This document shows positions 17,318-26,110 of a stretch of 64,000 nucleotides of DNA, in pieces. A program made the translations under genes and the position numbers. The notes under the pieces were generated by a model. It did no database searches and was not told the DNA's origin. It saw only the letters and a list, made by a program, of their open reading frames with translations. Position 1 is the stretch's first letter. Every line of letters starts with the position of its first letter. Origin of the DNA: Paenibacillus sp. DMB20 (GTDB lineage: Bacteria > Bacillota > Bacilli > Paenibacillales > Paenibacillaceae); assembly GCF_000987955.1 (NCBI RefSeq), contig NZ_LAZU01000037.1, positions 186,001 through 250,000 of the forward strand, given 5' to 3'.

Positions 17318-17411
17318 GGAGGTCCCTCCTTTATCATCAAGCCAAGGCACGCCCGAAATCGCAATATTTCCACGGATAACGGATAGCTTTTACCAGTCCC
17401 CAGATCTAGTA

Positions 17412-17450
17412 TTAAAACCTGGTACTAAGACTTGGCTTAATGTTATTATA
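17412..17450 (-). promoter_or_regulatory. Putative FapR operator and -10 box before bkdAA
   Basis: The 17-mer TTAAAACCTGGTACTAA (17412-17428, plus strand) agrees at 15 of 17 positions with my recalled FapR consensus TTAGTACCTRDTACTAA. A perfect TATAAT on the minus strand lies at plus 17445-17450, placing the operator just downstream of the likely start of transcription, where repression would be effective. No good -35 box is visible. The link to malonyl-CoA control of branched primer supply is inference. Confidence 0.6.
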
Positions 17451-17507
17451 ATCCCTTTTTTCGCAAAAGGAAATGAGGGATTGCTCACTGGGCTTAAAAG
17501 CACCCTC

Positions 17508-18938
17508 TTAAATACCGGTGGCCATGCCGTTAACGGCAAGCATCGCTTCGCCCATAATCTCGGATAAAGTCGGATGGGCATGAACCGCAGTGCCTACCTC
17601 CCAAGGCGTCGCGTCCAACACCTGGGCGAGTGCCGCCTCTCCGATCAGCTCCGTCACGTGAGGACCGATCATGTGAACGCCCAGGATATCGTTGGTGGAT
17701 CTGTCGGCAATCACTTTGACGAATCCTTCGGAAGCGCCCTGAACCAGCGCTTTGCCGATAGCCTGGAACGGAAATTTGCCGATTTTGATCTCGTGTCCCC
17801 GATCTTTGGCCTGTTTTTCGGTCAACCCTACGCTTGCCGCTTCCGGGCGCGTATAAACGCAGCGGGGAATCCATTCGCTACGGTACGGTGTAACATGCGC
17901 TCCCGCCAAATGATTCGCTGCCGTTATGCCTTCATGACTCGCCGCATGGGCAAGCTGGAGCCCGCCGATCACATCCCCGATCGCATAAATATGCTGTTCG
18001 GTCGTCTGCATGAACTCATTGACGACGATAAGCCCCTTGTCCACACGAACGTCCGTATTTTCAAGTCCGATATCATCGGCATTCCCCACCCGGCCGACAG
18101 ACAACAGCATCTTGTCCGCTTTCAATGTATGCTCCGTTCCTTTGTGTCGAACCTGGATATGAACCTGCTCCTCTTCCGCCTTGAAGGAATCCGTCAATAG
18201 CTCGGCTCCCGTCATTACGGTGACTCCCCTGTTCGTCAGGAGCTTCAACATCTCTTTGCCGATATCCTCATCCTCAGCCGGAAGGAGCCGGTCAGAGGCT
18301 TCCACCACGGTAACCCTCACGCCAAAATCATTCAGCATCGAGGCCCATTCCACGCCGATAACGCCACCCCCGACGATTACCATAGAGGATGGCAGCTCTT
18401 CCATAAGAAGTGCATGATCGCTCGTCAACACATGAACGCCGTCGGGCTCCAATCCCGGAAGATGGCGCGGACGCGATCCCGTTGCGATGATCAGATGGGA
18501 CGGAACGACCGTTTCCATCTCCCCGTCCGGCAGTTCTACCGCTACGGCTCCGCTTCGCGGCGAGAAGATGGATGGGCCGATCACCCGTCCTGCGCCCTGG
18601 ACCACACGGATTTTATTTTTGCGCATTAAATACTGGACGCCTTGATGAAGCTTATCGACGATTTCATCCTTGCGCTTCTGGACTTTGCGAAACGACAGCC
18701 GAACGCCTTCCGCCTCAATCCCATAACTCTCGCTTTCCTTCATTTCGGCGTAGACCTCGGCGCTTCTCAGAAACGACTTGCTCGGAATGCAGCCGCGGTG
18801 AAGACACGTTCCTCCAAGCTTGTCCTGCTCTATAATGACAACATCCTTCCCGAGCTGGGCGGCGCGGATGGCAGCCACATAGCCGCCGGTTCCGCCGCCG
18901 AGTATTGCCACATCACATGTTATTGCCACAGACGGCAC
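17508..18938 (-). CDS. lpdV: Dihydrolipoamide dehydrogenase (E3)
   Basis: A 476-residue FAD flavoprotein that reoxidises the lipoyl group of E2 with NAD. The FAD-binding GGGTGGYVAAIRAAQLG, the redox disulfide in GGTCLHRGCIPSK, the NAD-binding VIVGGGVIGVEWAS, the second FAD motif IYAIGDVIGG and the C-terminal active-site HAHPTLSE are all present. The gene precedes bkdAA by 190 bases with a separate promoter between, so E3 may be expressed apart from E1/E2 and shared by other complexes. Upstream it diverges from yqzF. Confidence 0.96.
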   Translation of the reverse strand: MPSVAITCDVAILGGGTGGYVAAIRAAQLGKDVVIIEQDKLGGTCLHRGCIPSKSFLRSAEVYAEMKESESYGIEAEGVRLSFRKVQKRKDEIVDKLHQGVQYLMRKNKIRVVQGAGRVIGPSIFSPRSGAVAVELPDGEMETVVPSHLIIATGSRPRHLPGLEPDGVHVLTSDHALLMEELPSSMVIVGGGVIGVEWASMLNDFGVRVTVVEASDRLLPAEDEDIGKEMLKLLTNRGVTVMTGAELLTDSFKAEEEQVHIQVRHKGTEHTLKADKMLLSVGRVGNADDIGLENTDVRVDKGLIVVNEFMQTTEQHIYAIGDVIGGLQLAHAASHEGITAANHLAGAHVTPYRSEWIPRCVYTRPEAASVGLTEKQAKDRGHEIKIGKFPFQAIGKALVQGASEGFVKVIADRSTNDILGVHMIGPHVTELIGEAALAQVLDATPWEVGTAVHAHPTLSEIMGEAMLAVNGMATGI

Positions 18939-19082
18939 CTCCGCATTATGTATGATTCATATTAATTGTACTCTCTTTTGACCGTATTACAAATTCGGCC
19001 CTTTCTTAAATAGACACGGCAAAGGGAAAAAGGTATGATAGAACTGAAAATTTCAATTAACAAAATTAAGGCAGGTAACCAT

Positions 19083-19388
19083 ATGCGATTGCTTATTTCC
19101 CGATTTGCCGCCATTATTATTTTGGTCATCCCTGGCCTTATGGCGATGAAAGGCTTTTTAATGATGAAAGATGCCGTATTTCTATATATTTCCGTGCACG
19201 GCGACGAACGGGTAACAAATCCGACTTTTCAATGGCTTTCTTTCGGAGGAGGACTCTTTCTCTTCCTGCTGGGCATCGGTTTCCTGGGAGGCTGGATCTT
19301 GTTCCGCGACCGCAAGCGCAATTATGTAGGTCCCCGATTCAAAAAGAAACGCCCGAAACCGGACGGACCCGTCCGTACAAATTCATAG
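19083..19388 (+). CDS. yqzF: YqzF-like DUF2627 membrane protein
   Basis: A 101-residue protein with two membrane helices (FAAIIILVIPGLMAM and FGGGLFLFLLGIGFLGGWILF) and a strongly basic, proline-containing tail (FKKKRPKPDGP). The size, topology and place beside the branched-chain dehydrogenase genes match the DUF2627 family (YqzF), which has no known function. ATG at 19083 is preferred to an earlier in-frame ATG because it begins right before the hydrophobic segment and follows AAGGCAGG. A terminator follows the stop codon. Confidence 0.8.
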   Translation: MRLLISRFAAIIILVIPGLMAMKGFLMMKDAVFLYISVHGDERVTNPTFQWLSFGGGLFLFLLGIGFLGGWILFRDRKRNYVGPRFKKKRPKPDGPVRTNS

Positions 19389-19402
19389 TTTTTTGAAACG
19401 AG

Positions 19403-19433
19403 AAACACCGGGGGGAAATCCGCACCGGTGTTT
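19403..19433 (+). terminator. Terminator after yqzF
   Basis: Stem AAACACCGG/CCGGTGTTT followed by TTATTCTT on the plus strand, about 15 bases past the stop codon. Confidence 0.8.
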
Positions 19434-19521
19434 TATTCTTGCCTTATGATCCAAAAGAAAACTACGGAACGGATTCTAAAACGAAAGCGAAAATTGTTTG
19501 CCGAATCGTCCGGCATTACAC

Positions 19522-19731
19522 TTATTCGTAAAGGGCTTCCTTTAATTTCGTGGACATTCGATCGTGTTTCGATGACTTTAATGCTGCGCGCCGAAGATTT
19601 CCGTTCTGGCGCCGGAGCGTTTCCACTTCCGCCAGCAATCCGGCAACAAGTTCAGCCGCTTCTCCGCTAAGAAGGCCTCGTTCCTCCAAATTTTTTGCCT
19701 GAGCCGCTAATTCCGCTGCGGTGTCGTTCAT
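19522..19731 (-). CDS. Small coiled-coil protein of unknown function
   Basis: A 69-residue, alanine-, leucine- and charge-rich protein that looks entirely helical (AAELVAGLLAEVETLRRQN), with a basic C-terminal part (LKSSKHDRMSTKLKEALYE). No family is recognised. The ATG has GGAAGG upstream and lies 21 bases after the reductase gene, so the two are probably co-transcribed. A coiled-coil dimer is plausible. A spurious frame cannot be ruled out without homologues. Confidence 0.55.
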   Translation of the reverse strand: MNDTAAELAAQAKNLEERGLLSGEAAELVAGLLAEVETLRRQNGNLRRAALKSSKHDRMSTKLKEALYE

Positions 19732-19752
19732 GATGATCTTCCTTCCTGTTTC

Positions 19753-20652
19753 TTAACTGCTTGTTTGCTTCTTGAGTTCGTTTGATATTTCAGCGATGAG
19801 CCGCGGCATCCACTCCCGCACATCCCAAAACGAAAATCCGGCCGTCTCCGCCCTGCCGTTATCCATAGTCCAATCGCCGGGGATGCCGAAAGGCGACATG
19901 CGTTCCGGTCCGGCGGACGGAAGCAATGGCGCGGCATGGCCGGTTTCCTGACGGATCATCTCCATCACTTCGGTTACGGACACCGCTCCGTTCGAGCAGG
20001 CGTTCACCGGCCCCTCAAACCTAACGTCTCCGGCCCATTTTAAAAATGCCGCGGCTTCCCCCGCATGGATGAAGGAAATGGAGGCATCCGGCGCGGGAAC
20101 GCCGATCGGTTCGCCCTTTAAAGCATGCTCCACATGAAACCAAAGCCTCTTCGTATAATCGTCGATTCCCAGTACGATCGGAAAACGGACGGCGACGACA
20201 TTCAAATCATGCCTGTTAAACAACACGGCTTCGGCTTGCCGTTTACCTTCCTTATAGCTGTACTCTCCGTTATCATTCGTTAAAACGGGATAACGGTACG
20301 GGTCAAAATCTTCCTCTCTGAGAGGGTGATCGGCAAAGTCGTAAACGGATAGGGTGGACGTCAGCACGTAATGTCCGGCATGCCCGGCAAACAGGCGTGC
20401 CGCGTAAGCCGCTTCTTCGGGCGTATAACAAATATTATCATAAACCACATCATAGTCAGTTTCGTAAACCGCCTGCTTAAATGCATCCGAATCCTTACGG
20501 TCTACCGTGATCCGCTGCACTTGATTCCCGAAATGATCCGCACTTCGGCCTCTGGTCAGAATGGTAACCTCTTCTCCGCTCGCGATCAGGTCTTCCACCA
20601 ATCTCTTACCGAAAAACCGAGTGCCTCCAAGAACCAATATTTTTCTAGCCAT
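19753..20652 (-). CDS. NAD-dependent epimerase/dehydratase (extended SDR) family protein
   Basis: A 299-residue extended short-chain dehydrogenase fold. The N-terminal dinucleotide-binding glycine motif is GGTRFFGKRL, and the catalytic pair is in SYKEGKRQAE (Tyr-x-x-x-Lys), with the serine in VLTSTLSVYDF. The RFPIVLGIDDY and ACSNGAVSVTEV segments are typical of atypical SDRs related to nucleoside-sugar epimerases and to the plastid RNA-binding CSP41 group. Substrate cannot be inferred. It is convergent with yqzF and sits downstream of spo0A. Confidence 0.8.
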   Translation of the reverse strand: MARKILVLGGTRFFGKRLVEDLIASGEEVTILTRGRSADHFGNQVQRITVDRKDSDAFKQAVYETDYDVVYDNICYTPEEAAYAARLFAGHAGHYVLTSTLSVYDFADHPLREEDFDPYRYPVLTNDNGEYSYKEGKRQAEAVLFNRHDLNVVAVRFPIVLGIDDYTKRLWFHVEHALKGEPIGVPAPDASISFIHAGEAAAFLKWAGDVRFEGPVNACSNGAVSVTEVMEMIRQETGHAAPLLPSAGPERMSPFGIPGDWTMDNGRAETAGFSFWDVREWMPRLIAEISNELKKQTSS

Positions 20653-20776
20653 TTTAAACCTCCTGATTTACATTCAGCGTAAATGATCCTGCTTCATGCG
20701 CTTTCTTCCCCATTCTTCTTCTGCACAGGGGCCCCGTTTCCCTTCATTTCAATCCGGAGATGGACTGAAAAGAAAT

Positions 20777-20828
20777 ACGTCACTTCTTTAGAAATGATGA
20801 CACGTGATCATCAGTTAAAGAAGTGACG
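20777..20828 (-). terminator. Large hairpin after spo0A
   Basis: Thirteen bases (CGTCACTTCTTTA) pair with TAAAGAAGTGACG 24 bases away, and the loop holds a second inverted repeat (TGATGA...TCATCA). On the minus strand it is followed by a T-rich stretch, so termination of spo0A is the simplest role. Confidence 0.6.
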
Positions 20829-20871
20829 CATTGTCACGGGCTTTAAGGAATACGCAAGGCTCCTAACCCTT

Positions 20872-21675
20872 TCAAGACACTTTGTGCTCAATCCGGAGCT
20901 TGTCGGCCACCATGGCGATGAATTCGGAGTTCGTCGGCTTGGACTTGCTGATATTGATCGTGTAGCCGAACAGATGGCTGATGGAATCGATGTTACCGCG
21001 GGTCCACGCCACTTCGATCGCATGGCGGATGGCACGCTCCACACGCGAAGGGGTTGTTTTGAATTTTTCGGCGATGGCCGGGTAAAGCGTTTTCGTGATG
21101 GCGCCCAGAATTTCGATGTTGTTGTATACCATCGTAATGGCTTCTCTCAGATATTGATATCCTTTAATGTGTGCAGGAACGCCGATTTCATGAATGATCG
21201 ACGTAATATTTGCGTCCAGGTTCTTTCCTTTGCCCATCGGCACGACATTGGACTTCGATACCGTGAATGCGGTTCCGGCAGACATGCCGGTAGGAACGCC
21301 GACGAGCTGACGGATCCGGCTGGCCAGCACTTCCATGTCAAATGGTTTCAAGATGTAATAGGAAGCACCTAATTGCACAGCCCGCTGCGTGATGTTCTCT
21401 TGACCGAAAGCCGTGAGCATGATGATTTTCGGCTGAGGGGACAAATTCATATCCCGCAAACGCTCAAGAACACCGAGGCCATCCAAATGAGGCATAATAA
21501 TATCAAGAATCAAGACGTCCGGAACTTTTCCGGATTCCCCAATCATATTGAGGACTTCTTCACCATTATAGGCGATTCCGGTAACCACCATATCCGGCTG
21601 GTCCGTAATGTATTCTCCAAGCAGGTTGGTAAACTCACGGTTGTCGTCTGCCAATAATACCTCGATTTTTTGCAA
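20872..21675 (-). CDS. spo0A: Sporulation master regulator Spo0A
   Basis: Phosphorylated Spo0A activates spoIIA, spoIIG and many other genes and represses abrB-type genes. Residues 1-120 form the receiver domain: acidic pair D10/D11, phospho-acceptor D58 in LILDIIMPHLDG, T88-type threonine in IIMLTAF and K110 in YYILKPFD. The C-terminal DNA-binding domain (about 150-267) contains TPSRVERAIRHAIEVAWTRGN, nearly identical to Bacillus. Translation starts at TTG with an excellent AAAGGAGG eight bases upstream. The gene follows spoIVB, as in Bacillus, with its own promoter region. Confidence 0.98.
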   Translation of the reverse strand: MQKIEVLLADDNREFTNLLGEYITDQPDMVVTGIAYNGEEVLNMIGESGKVPDVLILDIIMPHLDGLGVLERLRDMNLSPQPKIIMLTAFGQENITQRAVQLGASYYILKPFDMEVLASRIRQLVGVPTGMSAGTAFTVSKSNVVPMGKGKNLDANITSIIHEIGVPAHIKGYQYLREAITMVYNNIEILGAITKTLYPAIAEKFKTTPSRVERAIRHAIEVAWTRGNIDSISHLFGYTINISKSKPTNSEFIAMVADKLRIEHKVS

Positions 21676-21732
21676 TTCGTGCTCCTCCTTTATCTCTGAT
21701 CAGTGTTTTAGTTAATTTTCTTGTAGTTAAAG

Positions 21733-21768
21733 TTTTCGACATACTCATTTAAATTCCTTCTGTCGAAA
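21733..21768 (-). promoter_or_regulatory. Sigma-H promoter and two 0A boxes of spo0A
   Basis: On the minus strand GAAGGAATT (plus 21752-21760) and GTCGAAAA (plus 21733-21740) match sigma-H -35 and -10 patterns with 11 bases between. Two perfect TGTCGAA 0A boxes lie in inverted orientation, one at plus 21761-21767 and one (minus strand) at plus 21735-21741 overlapping the -10. The arrangement implies autoregulation as in B. subtilis. Confidence 0.75.
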
Positions 21769-21853
21769 ATTATTTTTCTTTATTTTTTTTTTGAGTTGTT
21801 TTATAATGATATATTTTGTCAAATTCATTCTATTTTCGGCTTTATACGACAAA

Positions 21854-21887
21854 AAAATCTTAAGGCATCAACCTGCCTTAAGATTTT
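21854..21887 (-). terminator. Terminator after spoIVB
   Basis: A 14-bp perfect stem AAAATCTTAAGGCA/TGCCTTAAGATTTT with a six-base loop and a T7 run on the minus strand. It begins inside the last spoIVB codons. Confidence 0.92.
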
Positions 21888-23202
21888 GGGGTTTATGATG
21901 GGTGGTTGGCAGGACGCCGGAATCCTGCAGCATCCATTCAATAAAACATCCGTATCCGGATTTGGGGTCATTGACGAACACATGGGTCACTGCTCCGATC
22001 AGCTTTCCGTTTTGGACAATGGGACTTCCGCTCATCCCTTGAACGATGCCGCCGGTTTTCTTGATTAGCCTTGGATCCGTGATTCGTATGACCAATCCTT
22101 TTGTGGCCGGTTCAGCTTGGTGCGAGACATGGATGATTTCGACGGAAAAGCGCTCAACCTTCTGTCCTTCCACAACCGTCAAAATTTCAGCGGGACCTGC
22201 TTTGACTTCATTCGCCAAAGCTACCGGAATCGGTTCAGGATATAAGCTGTGACTGGGTTTTTCGCTCATTTTGCCAAAGATGCCGAAATGCGTGTTTCGC
22301 TCGACGCTGCCGAGTATGCGGCCGTCTTTCATGAAATGGGCACGCTTCTCGCCCGGCTCCCCCTCTTCGCTGCGGGAGATGGACGTAACGTTGGACTGCA
22401 GGATTTGCCCGCTTCCCACCTCAATGGGGGTCTGGGTATTCATGTCCGTTATGACATGTCCCAAGGCACCGTACACTTTCTGATGCGGGGCATAAAAAGT
22501 CAGCGTTCCGACGCCCGCGGCCGAATCCCGGATGTACAAGCCCAAACGCCAGGATTGATCCTCTTTATCGAAGACGGGCGTGAGCTTCGTTGTAAACGGT
22601 TTGCCGTTCCTCTTGAAGGTAATGTCCAGCGGTTTCTTGGACAAACCCGCTTTCTCCACGATGCCAGGGACCTTGGTCACGTCATCAAGGGATATGCCAT
22701 CCATTTTCGTGAGCAGATCCCCCAGCTTCAAGCCTGCCGTTTCGCCCGGGGAAGACTTCCCGCCGTTCTCTGACTGTACCAGATGATGGCCGACGACAAG
22801 GATTCCGGCGGATTTCACTTTTACGCCGATGGTTTGCCCGCCAGGGTAAACTTTCAGTTCCGGCATTACATCCACATGAACGGTCTTTAGAGGAATCTTA
22901 CCGAATAATTTCAAGGTTACTTCCGCTTTGCCGCTTTGCCGGGGATTGAGCTGCAGCGGCTGTCTCAGTGAAACCTGGAGCGCTGAACGGGAGGAACCGT
23001 TCAACTGTAATACATCAGGGCGGTCAACCGAAGCAATCGCCTGAACGGGCATGGCCAAGTTCAGGTTTGCCTGTTGGCCCGCGAACAGCCTTAATTGGTC
23101 AGGCAGGGCGGCTAAGGACTGTACGGGTTCTGCAGTTGCAACGAAACAAAGAAAGAAGGCAAGAATAAAACCGAGCAGTTTTCTCTTGAGGTTGGGGTTC
23201 AA
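21868..23202 (-). CDS. spoIVB: SpoIVB signalling serine peptidase
   Basis: Made in the forespore and secreted towards the mother cell, SpoIVB cleaves SpoIVFA so that SpoIVFB can process pro-sigma-K. The 444-residue protein has an N-terminal membrane anchor (LLGFILAFFLCFVATA), a PDZ domain (SPGETAGLKLGDLLTKMDG) and an S55-family peptidase domain. The catalytic residues are visible: His in YGALGHVITD, Asp in VIRITDPRL and Ser in VQGMSGSPIVQ. It is in the conserved recN-spoIVB-spo0A order. I could not assign a sigma-F or sigma-G promoter. Confidence 0.97.
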   Translation of the reverse strand: MNPNLKRKLLGFILAFFLCFVATAEPVQSLAALPDQLRLFAGQQANLNLAMPVQAIASVDRPDVLQLNGSSRSALQVSLRQPLQLNPRQSGKAEVTLKLFGKIPLKTVHVDVMPELKVYPGGQTIGVKVKSAGILVVGHHLVQSENGGKSSPGETAGLKLGDLLTKMDGISLDDVTKVPGIVEKAGLSKKPLDITFKRNGKPFTTKLTPVFDKEDQSWRLGLYIRDSAAGVGTLTFYAPHQKVYGALGHVITDMNTQTPIEVGSGQILQSNVTSISRSEEGEPGEKRAHFMKDGRILGSVERNTHFGIFGKMSEKPSHSLYPEPIPVALANEVKAGPAEILTVVEGQKVERFSVEIIHVSHQAEPATKGLVIRITDPRLIKKTGGIVQGMSGSPIVQNGKLIGAVTHVFVNDPKSGYGCFIEWMLQDSGVLPTTHHKPQNLKAG

Positions 23203-23307
23203 TGGCTGTCACGCTCCCTTTTTCTTCTTTCGCTTGACGAAAAGGTTGGTCGCCAATTGCGTACCTATAAGTTAACCTTGCCCCCAGCCTTTTATAACTG
23301 TCAATCA

Positions 23308-25044
23308 TTAACCCGATGCCCTACGCTGAGCCTTTTGGGCCTCCGCCAAATTGAGCATTTCCTGGGCGTGATGCAGCGTTTTCTCCGTGATTTCCACGCC
23401 GCCCAGCATTCGTGCCAGTTCCTTGACCCGTCCTTCCTCGCCAAGCGGATCGACCTGGGTCATCGTTCTGCCGTCATCAAGCTTTTTCTCGATCAGGTAC
23501 TGGTGATCTGCCATGCAGGCCACTTGCGGAAGGTGCGTAATGGAAAAGACTTGGCAGCTTTTAGCCAATATGTAGAGTTTCTCGGCTATGGACTGTGCCG
23601 CTCGGCCGCTGACGCCGGTGTCCACTTCATCAAAGATAAGGACGGGAATTTCGTCGTGACGGGCAAAAATGCTTTTCATCGCCAGCATCATCCGGGACAG
23701 CTCTCCGCCGGAAGCGATTTTAGCCAGAGGCCTTAACGGCTCTCCCGGATTCGGCGAGATGAGGAATTCGGCCGTGTCCATTCCCTGCTTGCCCAGGCGA
23801 AAACGTCGGCCTTCAAATTCATAACCGTTCGGGTCGTCCAGCTGATCCAGCCGTACCTCAAGCTTCGTCCGTTCCATCTGCAGGTCCTTCAGCTCATCCT
23901 CAACCTGGGAAGCCAGCTCCTTGGCGCATTGTTTTCGGGCATAACTCAATTCTTCGGCCGTTTCCACAAGTTCGGCAAGCAGCTTGTTTCTTCGCTTCTG
24001 CAGCCCTTCGATATGCTCGTCCTTATTTTCCAAAAGCTCGGTTTCCTGCCCAATGCGTTTGTAGTATGCCAGGATTTGCTCTACATTATCCCCATATTTT
24101 CTTCGCAAACCGGAAATCATGTTCAAGCGCTGTTCAATCTCGTCCAGTCTCTCCGGATTGAATTCGATGCCATCGCGGTAATCGCGCAGTTGAAACACGG
24201 CGTCCTCCAGCTGATAATAGGCGGACTGAAGCTGTTCCACGAGCGGCTTCAATCCTTTCTCGTCATAAGCCGAGACATCTTCAAGGCGGGAAAGTGCCCT
24301 GCTTATCGATTCCAATCCCTGCGAACCGTATAGAAGTTCGTAAGCGCCGCTCACGGAATCCATCATTTTTTCGCTGTGGGACAGCTTTACCCGCTCTTCG
24401 GCAAGCCACTCGTCCTCCCCTTCCTTTAGCTGGGCCGCAGCGATTTCTTCCAGCTGGAACCGGTACATATCGAGCATCTGGTAAGCCTTCTGGCTCGATT
24501 CCAGCAGTTCGTTAAGCTCTTTTTCCACTTTCATGAATAACCCGTACCGATCCTGGTACTTTCTTTTAATCGGACCGATTGCATGATCGCCGTACGTATC
24601 CAGCAGACCCAGGTGCCGGTCCGGACGAAGAAGGCTTTGATGTTCATGCTGGCCGTGAATGTTAATGAGCTGCTCGCCAATTTCCCGCAGCATGCTCAGG
24701 TTTACCAATTGCCCATTGATGCGAGCCGTGCTTTTTCCCTGGGATGTCAGCTCCCTGCGAATTAGCAGATGTTCATCGCGGTTTCCCTCAATCCCTAAGC
24801 GCTCCAGCGTCATCCAAACCGGATGGCCGGCCGGCAGGTCAAACAAAGCCTCGATCTCCGACTTGTCGCAGCCGTAGCGGATCAGGTCCGCCGATCCCCG
24901 GCCTCCCGCGATTAGCCCGAGTGCATCAATGATGATCGACTTCCCCGCTCCCGTTTCCCCGGTCAATACATGGAACCCCGGAAAAAATTGAACGTCCACC
25001 GCTTCCACCACGGCCAGGTTTCGAATAGATAACGTTACTAGCAT
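23308..25044 (-). CDS. recN: DNA repair protein RecN
   Basis: An SMC-like ATPase recruited early to double-strand breaks. The Walker A motif is LTGETGAGKSIIIDAL near the N-terminus; a long coiled-coil middle (about residues 160-370) follows; and the C-terminal part has the signature KIASGGELSRMMLA and Walker B VLIFDEVDTGVSG. Starting at 25044 leaves the GGAGG site eight bases upstream and gives 578 residues, the usual length. It lies between ahrC and spoIVB as in Bacillus. Confidence 0.97.
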   Translation of the reverse strand: MLVTLSIRNLAVVEAVDVQFFPGFHVLTGETGAGKSIIIDALGLIAGGRGSADLIRYGCDKSEIEALFDLPAGHPVWMTLERLGIEGNRDEHLLIRRELTSQGKSTARINGQLVNLSMLREIGEQLINIHGQHEHQSLLRPDRHLGLLDTYGDHAIGPIKRKYQDRYGLFMKVEKELNELLESSQKAYQMLDMYRFQLEEIAAAQLKEGEDEWLAEERVKLSHSEKMMDSVSGAYELLYGSQGLESISRALSRLEDVSAYDEKGLKPLVEQLQSAYYQLEDAVFQLRDYRDGIEFNPERLDEIEQRLNMISGLRRKYGDNVEQILAYYKRIGQETELLENKDEHIEGLQKRRNKLLAELVETAEELSYARKQCAKELASQVEDELKDLQMERTKLEVRLDQLDDPNGYEFEGRRFRLGKQGMDTAEFLISPNPGEPLRPLAKIASGGELSRMMLAMKSIFARHDEIPVLIFDEVDTGVSGRAAQSIAEKLYILAKSCQVFSITHLPQVACMADHQYLIEKKLDDGRTMTQVDPLGEEGRVKELARMLGGVEITEKTLHHAQEMLNLAEAQKAQRRASG

Positions 25045-25084
25045 GCCATGCACCTCCGACCCTTTTACTCAATCCATGTTCCGC

Positions 25085-25534
25085 CTACGATATATACCCC
25101 ATGATTTGCTTCACCACATGCTCGCTGTCCTCTTCCGTCCGGCAAATGAGCAGAATGGTATCGTCACCGCATATCGTTCCCATAATTTGCGACCATTCCA
25201 TGTTATCCAGCAGCACCGCTACGGAATTCGCCGTACCCGGCAAGCATTTCATCACAACCAAATTCCCTGTCCTGTCAATGTGGACAAAATTATCGACCAA
25301 AGCCCGCTTCAGTTTTTGTACCGGGTTGTAACGTTGATCCGTCGGCATGGAATACTTGTAACGCCCGTCGTCCATCGGCACTTTAATGAGCAACAGCTCT
25401 TTGATGTCGCGGGATACGGTTGCCTGCGTTACCTGAAAACCTTCGTTTCTCAGCGCTTCAACCAATTCATCCTGTGTTTCGATTTCCCGGTGGGTTATAA
25501 TATCCCGGATTTTAATGTGGCGTTGTCCTTTCAT
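25085..25534 (-). CDS. ahrC: Arginine repressor/activator AhrC
   Basis: A 149-residue arginine-responsive regulator. The N-terminal winged helix-turn-helix (about residues 1-70) contains ETQDELVEALRNEGFQVTQATVSRDIKELLL. The C-terminal hexamerisation and arginine-binding domain has the GTANSVAVLLD segment and the acidic GTICGDDTILLIC motif that contacts arginine. It would repress arginine synthesis and activate catabolism, with targets outside this window. Its place before recN is conserved across Bacilli. Confidence 0.96.
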   Translation of the reverse strand: MKGQRHIKIRDIITHREIETQDELVEALRNEGFQVTQATVSRDIKELLLIKVPMDDGRYKYSMPTDQRYNPVQKLKRALVDNFVHIDRTGNLVVMKCLPGTANSVAVLLDNMEWSQIMGTICGDDTILLICRTEEDSEHVVKQIMGYIS

Positions 25535-25565
25535 GTTTAAAGAAGCCTCCTGATATTCAGCTGAT

Positions 25566-26048
25566 TTAATCGTCGTTTCCGATCCATTCCTCGTCCGACC
25601 AATCCATCGTCAACCGCCGGACGGCACTTTCATTTTGGTCGATGTACAGCAAACCCGCACATTCCGGATACAGCAGCAGGAGCGGCATCAGCCGATCCCT
25701 TATGCCGGAACCTGTCCAATCCACGGGCAATCGGTCCCGCGACAGTTTTACAAGATAAAGTTCCCCGCCGTCATCCGATGCGACATAGTCGATAAACAGG
25801 CGGCTGTGCACCGATCCTTCCTCCGTGTCAAAGGATAAGTTTATTTTGACTTTTCCCCCTATCACTTCATACCCTTCCCGCTCCAATAATTCAATCGCGG
25901 GATGATCCTGAATGCGTTCATTGATGGGCATACCGGGCAGCTGCGCCGCAGGCGGAGACATAAGCCAGCGGTTTAGCCGCCACCCCAGCACGATCACCGC
26001 AAATATGCCGATCAGCACCATCAGAAGTCCGTCCATACGTTCGCTCAA
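25566..26048 (-). CDS. Single-pass membrane protein of unknown function
   Basis: A 160-residue protein with one N-terminal membrane helix (GLLMVLIGIFAVIVLGW) and a soluble domain of about 125 residues, acidic at the end (DWSDEEWIGNDD). The start is TTG with GAGGTG seven bases upstream. No family is recognised. It sits between tlyA and ahrC, where Bacillus has no gene, so it appears to be an insertion into the conserved cluster, possibly lineage-specific. The helix at the N-terminus could place the soluble part on either membrane face. Confidence 0.7.
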   Translation of the reverse strand: MSERMDGLLMVLIGIFAVIVLGWRLNRWLMSPPAAQLPGMPINERIQDHPAIELLEREGYEVIGGKVKINLSFDTEEGSVHSRLFIDYVASDDGGELYLVKLSRDRLPVDWTGSGIRDRLMPLLLLYPECAGLLYIDQNESAVRRLTMDWSDEEWIGNDD

Positions 26049-26110
26049 GCACGCTCACCTCGGATTTTGTATTCGAGGATGCAGGGGGCAACTCCTTTTT
26101 TTCAGCAAAA

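Noticed and set aside
20811..21044. A reading frame overlapping the 3' end of spo0A and the palindrome
   Set aside because: It is out of frame with spo0A and runs through the hairpin; the reading comes from the strong Spo0A coding bias.
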